The translations under genes were made by a program, and so were the position numbers. Below the pieces are notes generated by a model, which did not search any database, had not been told where the DNA came from, and saw only the letters and a program-made list of their open reading frames with translations. Shown one piece after another: positions 6,026-6,301 of a stretch of DNA of 6,301 nt (position 1 is its first letter; every line of letters begins with the position of its first letter). The DNA is from an uncultured Eubacteriales bacterium. Its GTDB lineage: Bacteria > Bacillota > Clostridia > Monoglobales > Monoglobaceae. The stretch is taken from the NCBI GenBank assembly GCA_905205855.1, contig CAJLFL010000113.1:1-6301 (forward strand), given 5' to 3'.

Positions 6026-6055
6026 ATTATACCACAAACCCATACATTAAGTCAA
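6026..6055 (-). promoter_or_regulatory. Strong sigma-A promoter for the SRP RNA
   Basis: On the minus strand the -35 is TTGACT (6055-6050), the spacer is 18 nt, and the -10 is a perfect TATAAT (6031-6026) preceded by TGG, which makes an extended -10. The predicted start is at about 6021-6019, exactly where the helix 1 strand of the SRP RNA begins. A near-consensus promoter suits a highly expressed stable RNA. Reading through the weak U-run at the RNA's end could also supply dnaX, since no comparably good promoter is visible between the two. Confidence 0.88.
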
Positions 6056-6085
6056 TGAATTTTTATACCAATATTTGAAAATTAC

Positions 6086-6301
6086 TTATCTTCTTGATTT
6101 TCTGTAGCCGCCCGGAGTTGTTCCCGTCACGCTCTTAAATATGCGGCAAAAGTATTCGGAAGAATTAAAACCGCTTAAAGCTGCTATTTCATCTATTGAT
6201 TTATTGGTTGAAACAAGCATTTCGCAGGCATCCAAAGCCTTTTTTGAATTTATGTATTTTATTACCGATATGCCTGTGTTTTCCTTGAACAATCTGCAAA
6301 G
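6086..6301 (-). CDS. AraC-family transcriptional regulator, C-terminal fragment (cut by window edge)
   Basis: The last 71 residues are visible, ending in TAA at 6088-6086; the start lies beyond the right edge. They cover the end of the first helix-turn-helix (LCRLFKENTGISVIKYI) and the whole second one. The latter shows the AraC signature IDEIAALSGFNSSEYFCRIF followed by FKSVTGTTPGGYR and the basic end KSRR. The DNA-binding domain is thus at the C-terminus, the usual AraC/XylS order, unlike the regulator at the left edge where it is N-terminal. The sensor domain and so the inducer cannot be judged. The stop codon is only 30 nt from the SRP RNA -35 element and no terminator is seen between them. 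The TTG at 6292 within the frame is an internal leucine codon, not a start. Confidence 0.93.
   Translation of the reverse strand, partial: LCRLFKENTGISVIKYINSKKALDACEMLVSTNKSIDEIAALSGFNSSEYFCRIFKSVTGTTPGGYRKSRR

Overview
The window looks like a chromosomal segment from a low-to-moderate GC Firmicute of class Clostridia. The main evidence is the order SRP RNA - dnaX - ybaB, the large Gram-positive SRP RNA with an Alu domain, strong AGGAGG ribosome-binding sites, and clostridial-style promoters. Every supported gene lies on the minus strand, so the text below runs from high to low coordinates. The uronate gene (kduI) suggests a plant- or host-glycan user such as a gut anaerobe, but that is inference.

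Layout. At 6301-6086 is the C-terminal end of an AraC-type regulator cut by the window edge. A strong sigma-A promoter (6055-6026) follows and drives an SRP RNA of about 270 nt (6021-5749). Next come dnaX (5719-4064), a YbaB/EbfC nucleoid-associated protein (4047-3703), a LacX-like aldose 1-epimerase family protein (3690-2806, GTG start), kduI (2786-1950) and an unrecognised protein with a discoidin-like C-terminal half (1938-1060). The protein genes are separated by only 11-19 nt, and the ribosome-binding sites of ybaB, the epimerase and the last gene overlap or abut the preceding stop codon. A rho-independent terminator (1058-1030) closes the run. After it, an AraC regulator with a C-terminal GyrI-like effector-binding domain starts at 888 from its own extended -10 promoter and runs off the left edge.

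How the parts relate. The first half is housekeeping: protein targeting RNA, the DNA polymerase III clamp-loader subunit and a nucleoid protein. recR, the usual next gene in Firmicutes, is absent. Its place is taken by a three-gene sugar block: mutarotase-like epimerase, 5-keto-4-deoxyuronate isomerase, and a predicted carbohydrate-binding-type protein. The tight spacing suggests these are at least partly co-transcribed with dnaX-ybaB.

Most interesting observations. (1) Near the 3' end of dnaX there is a run of ten A followed by G, containing the heptamer A AAA AAG in the right phase. It has a Shine-Dalgarno-like element just upstream, an immediate stop in the -1 frame, and a perfect 8-bp hairpin just downstream; together these resemble a recoding cassette. 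(2) The AraC/GyrI regulator contains a perfect internal AGGAGG plus ATG in frame at the boundary between its domains, which could yield a free effector-binding domain as in TipAL/TipAS. (3) The uronate block sits in the recR position.
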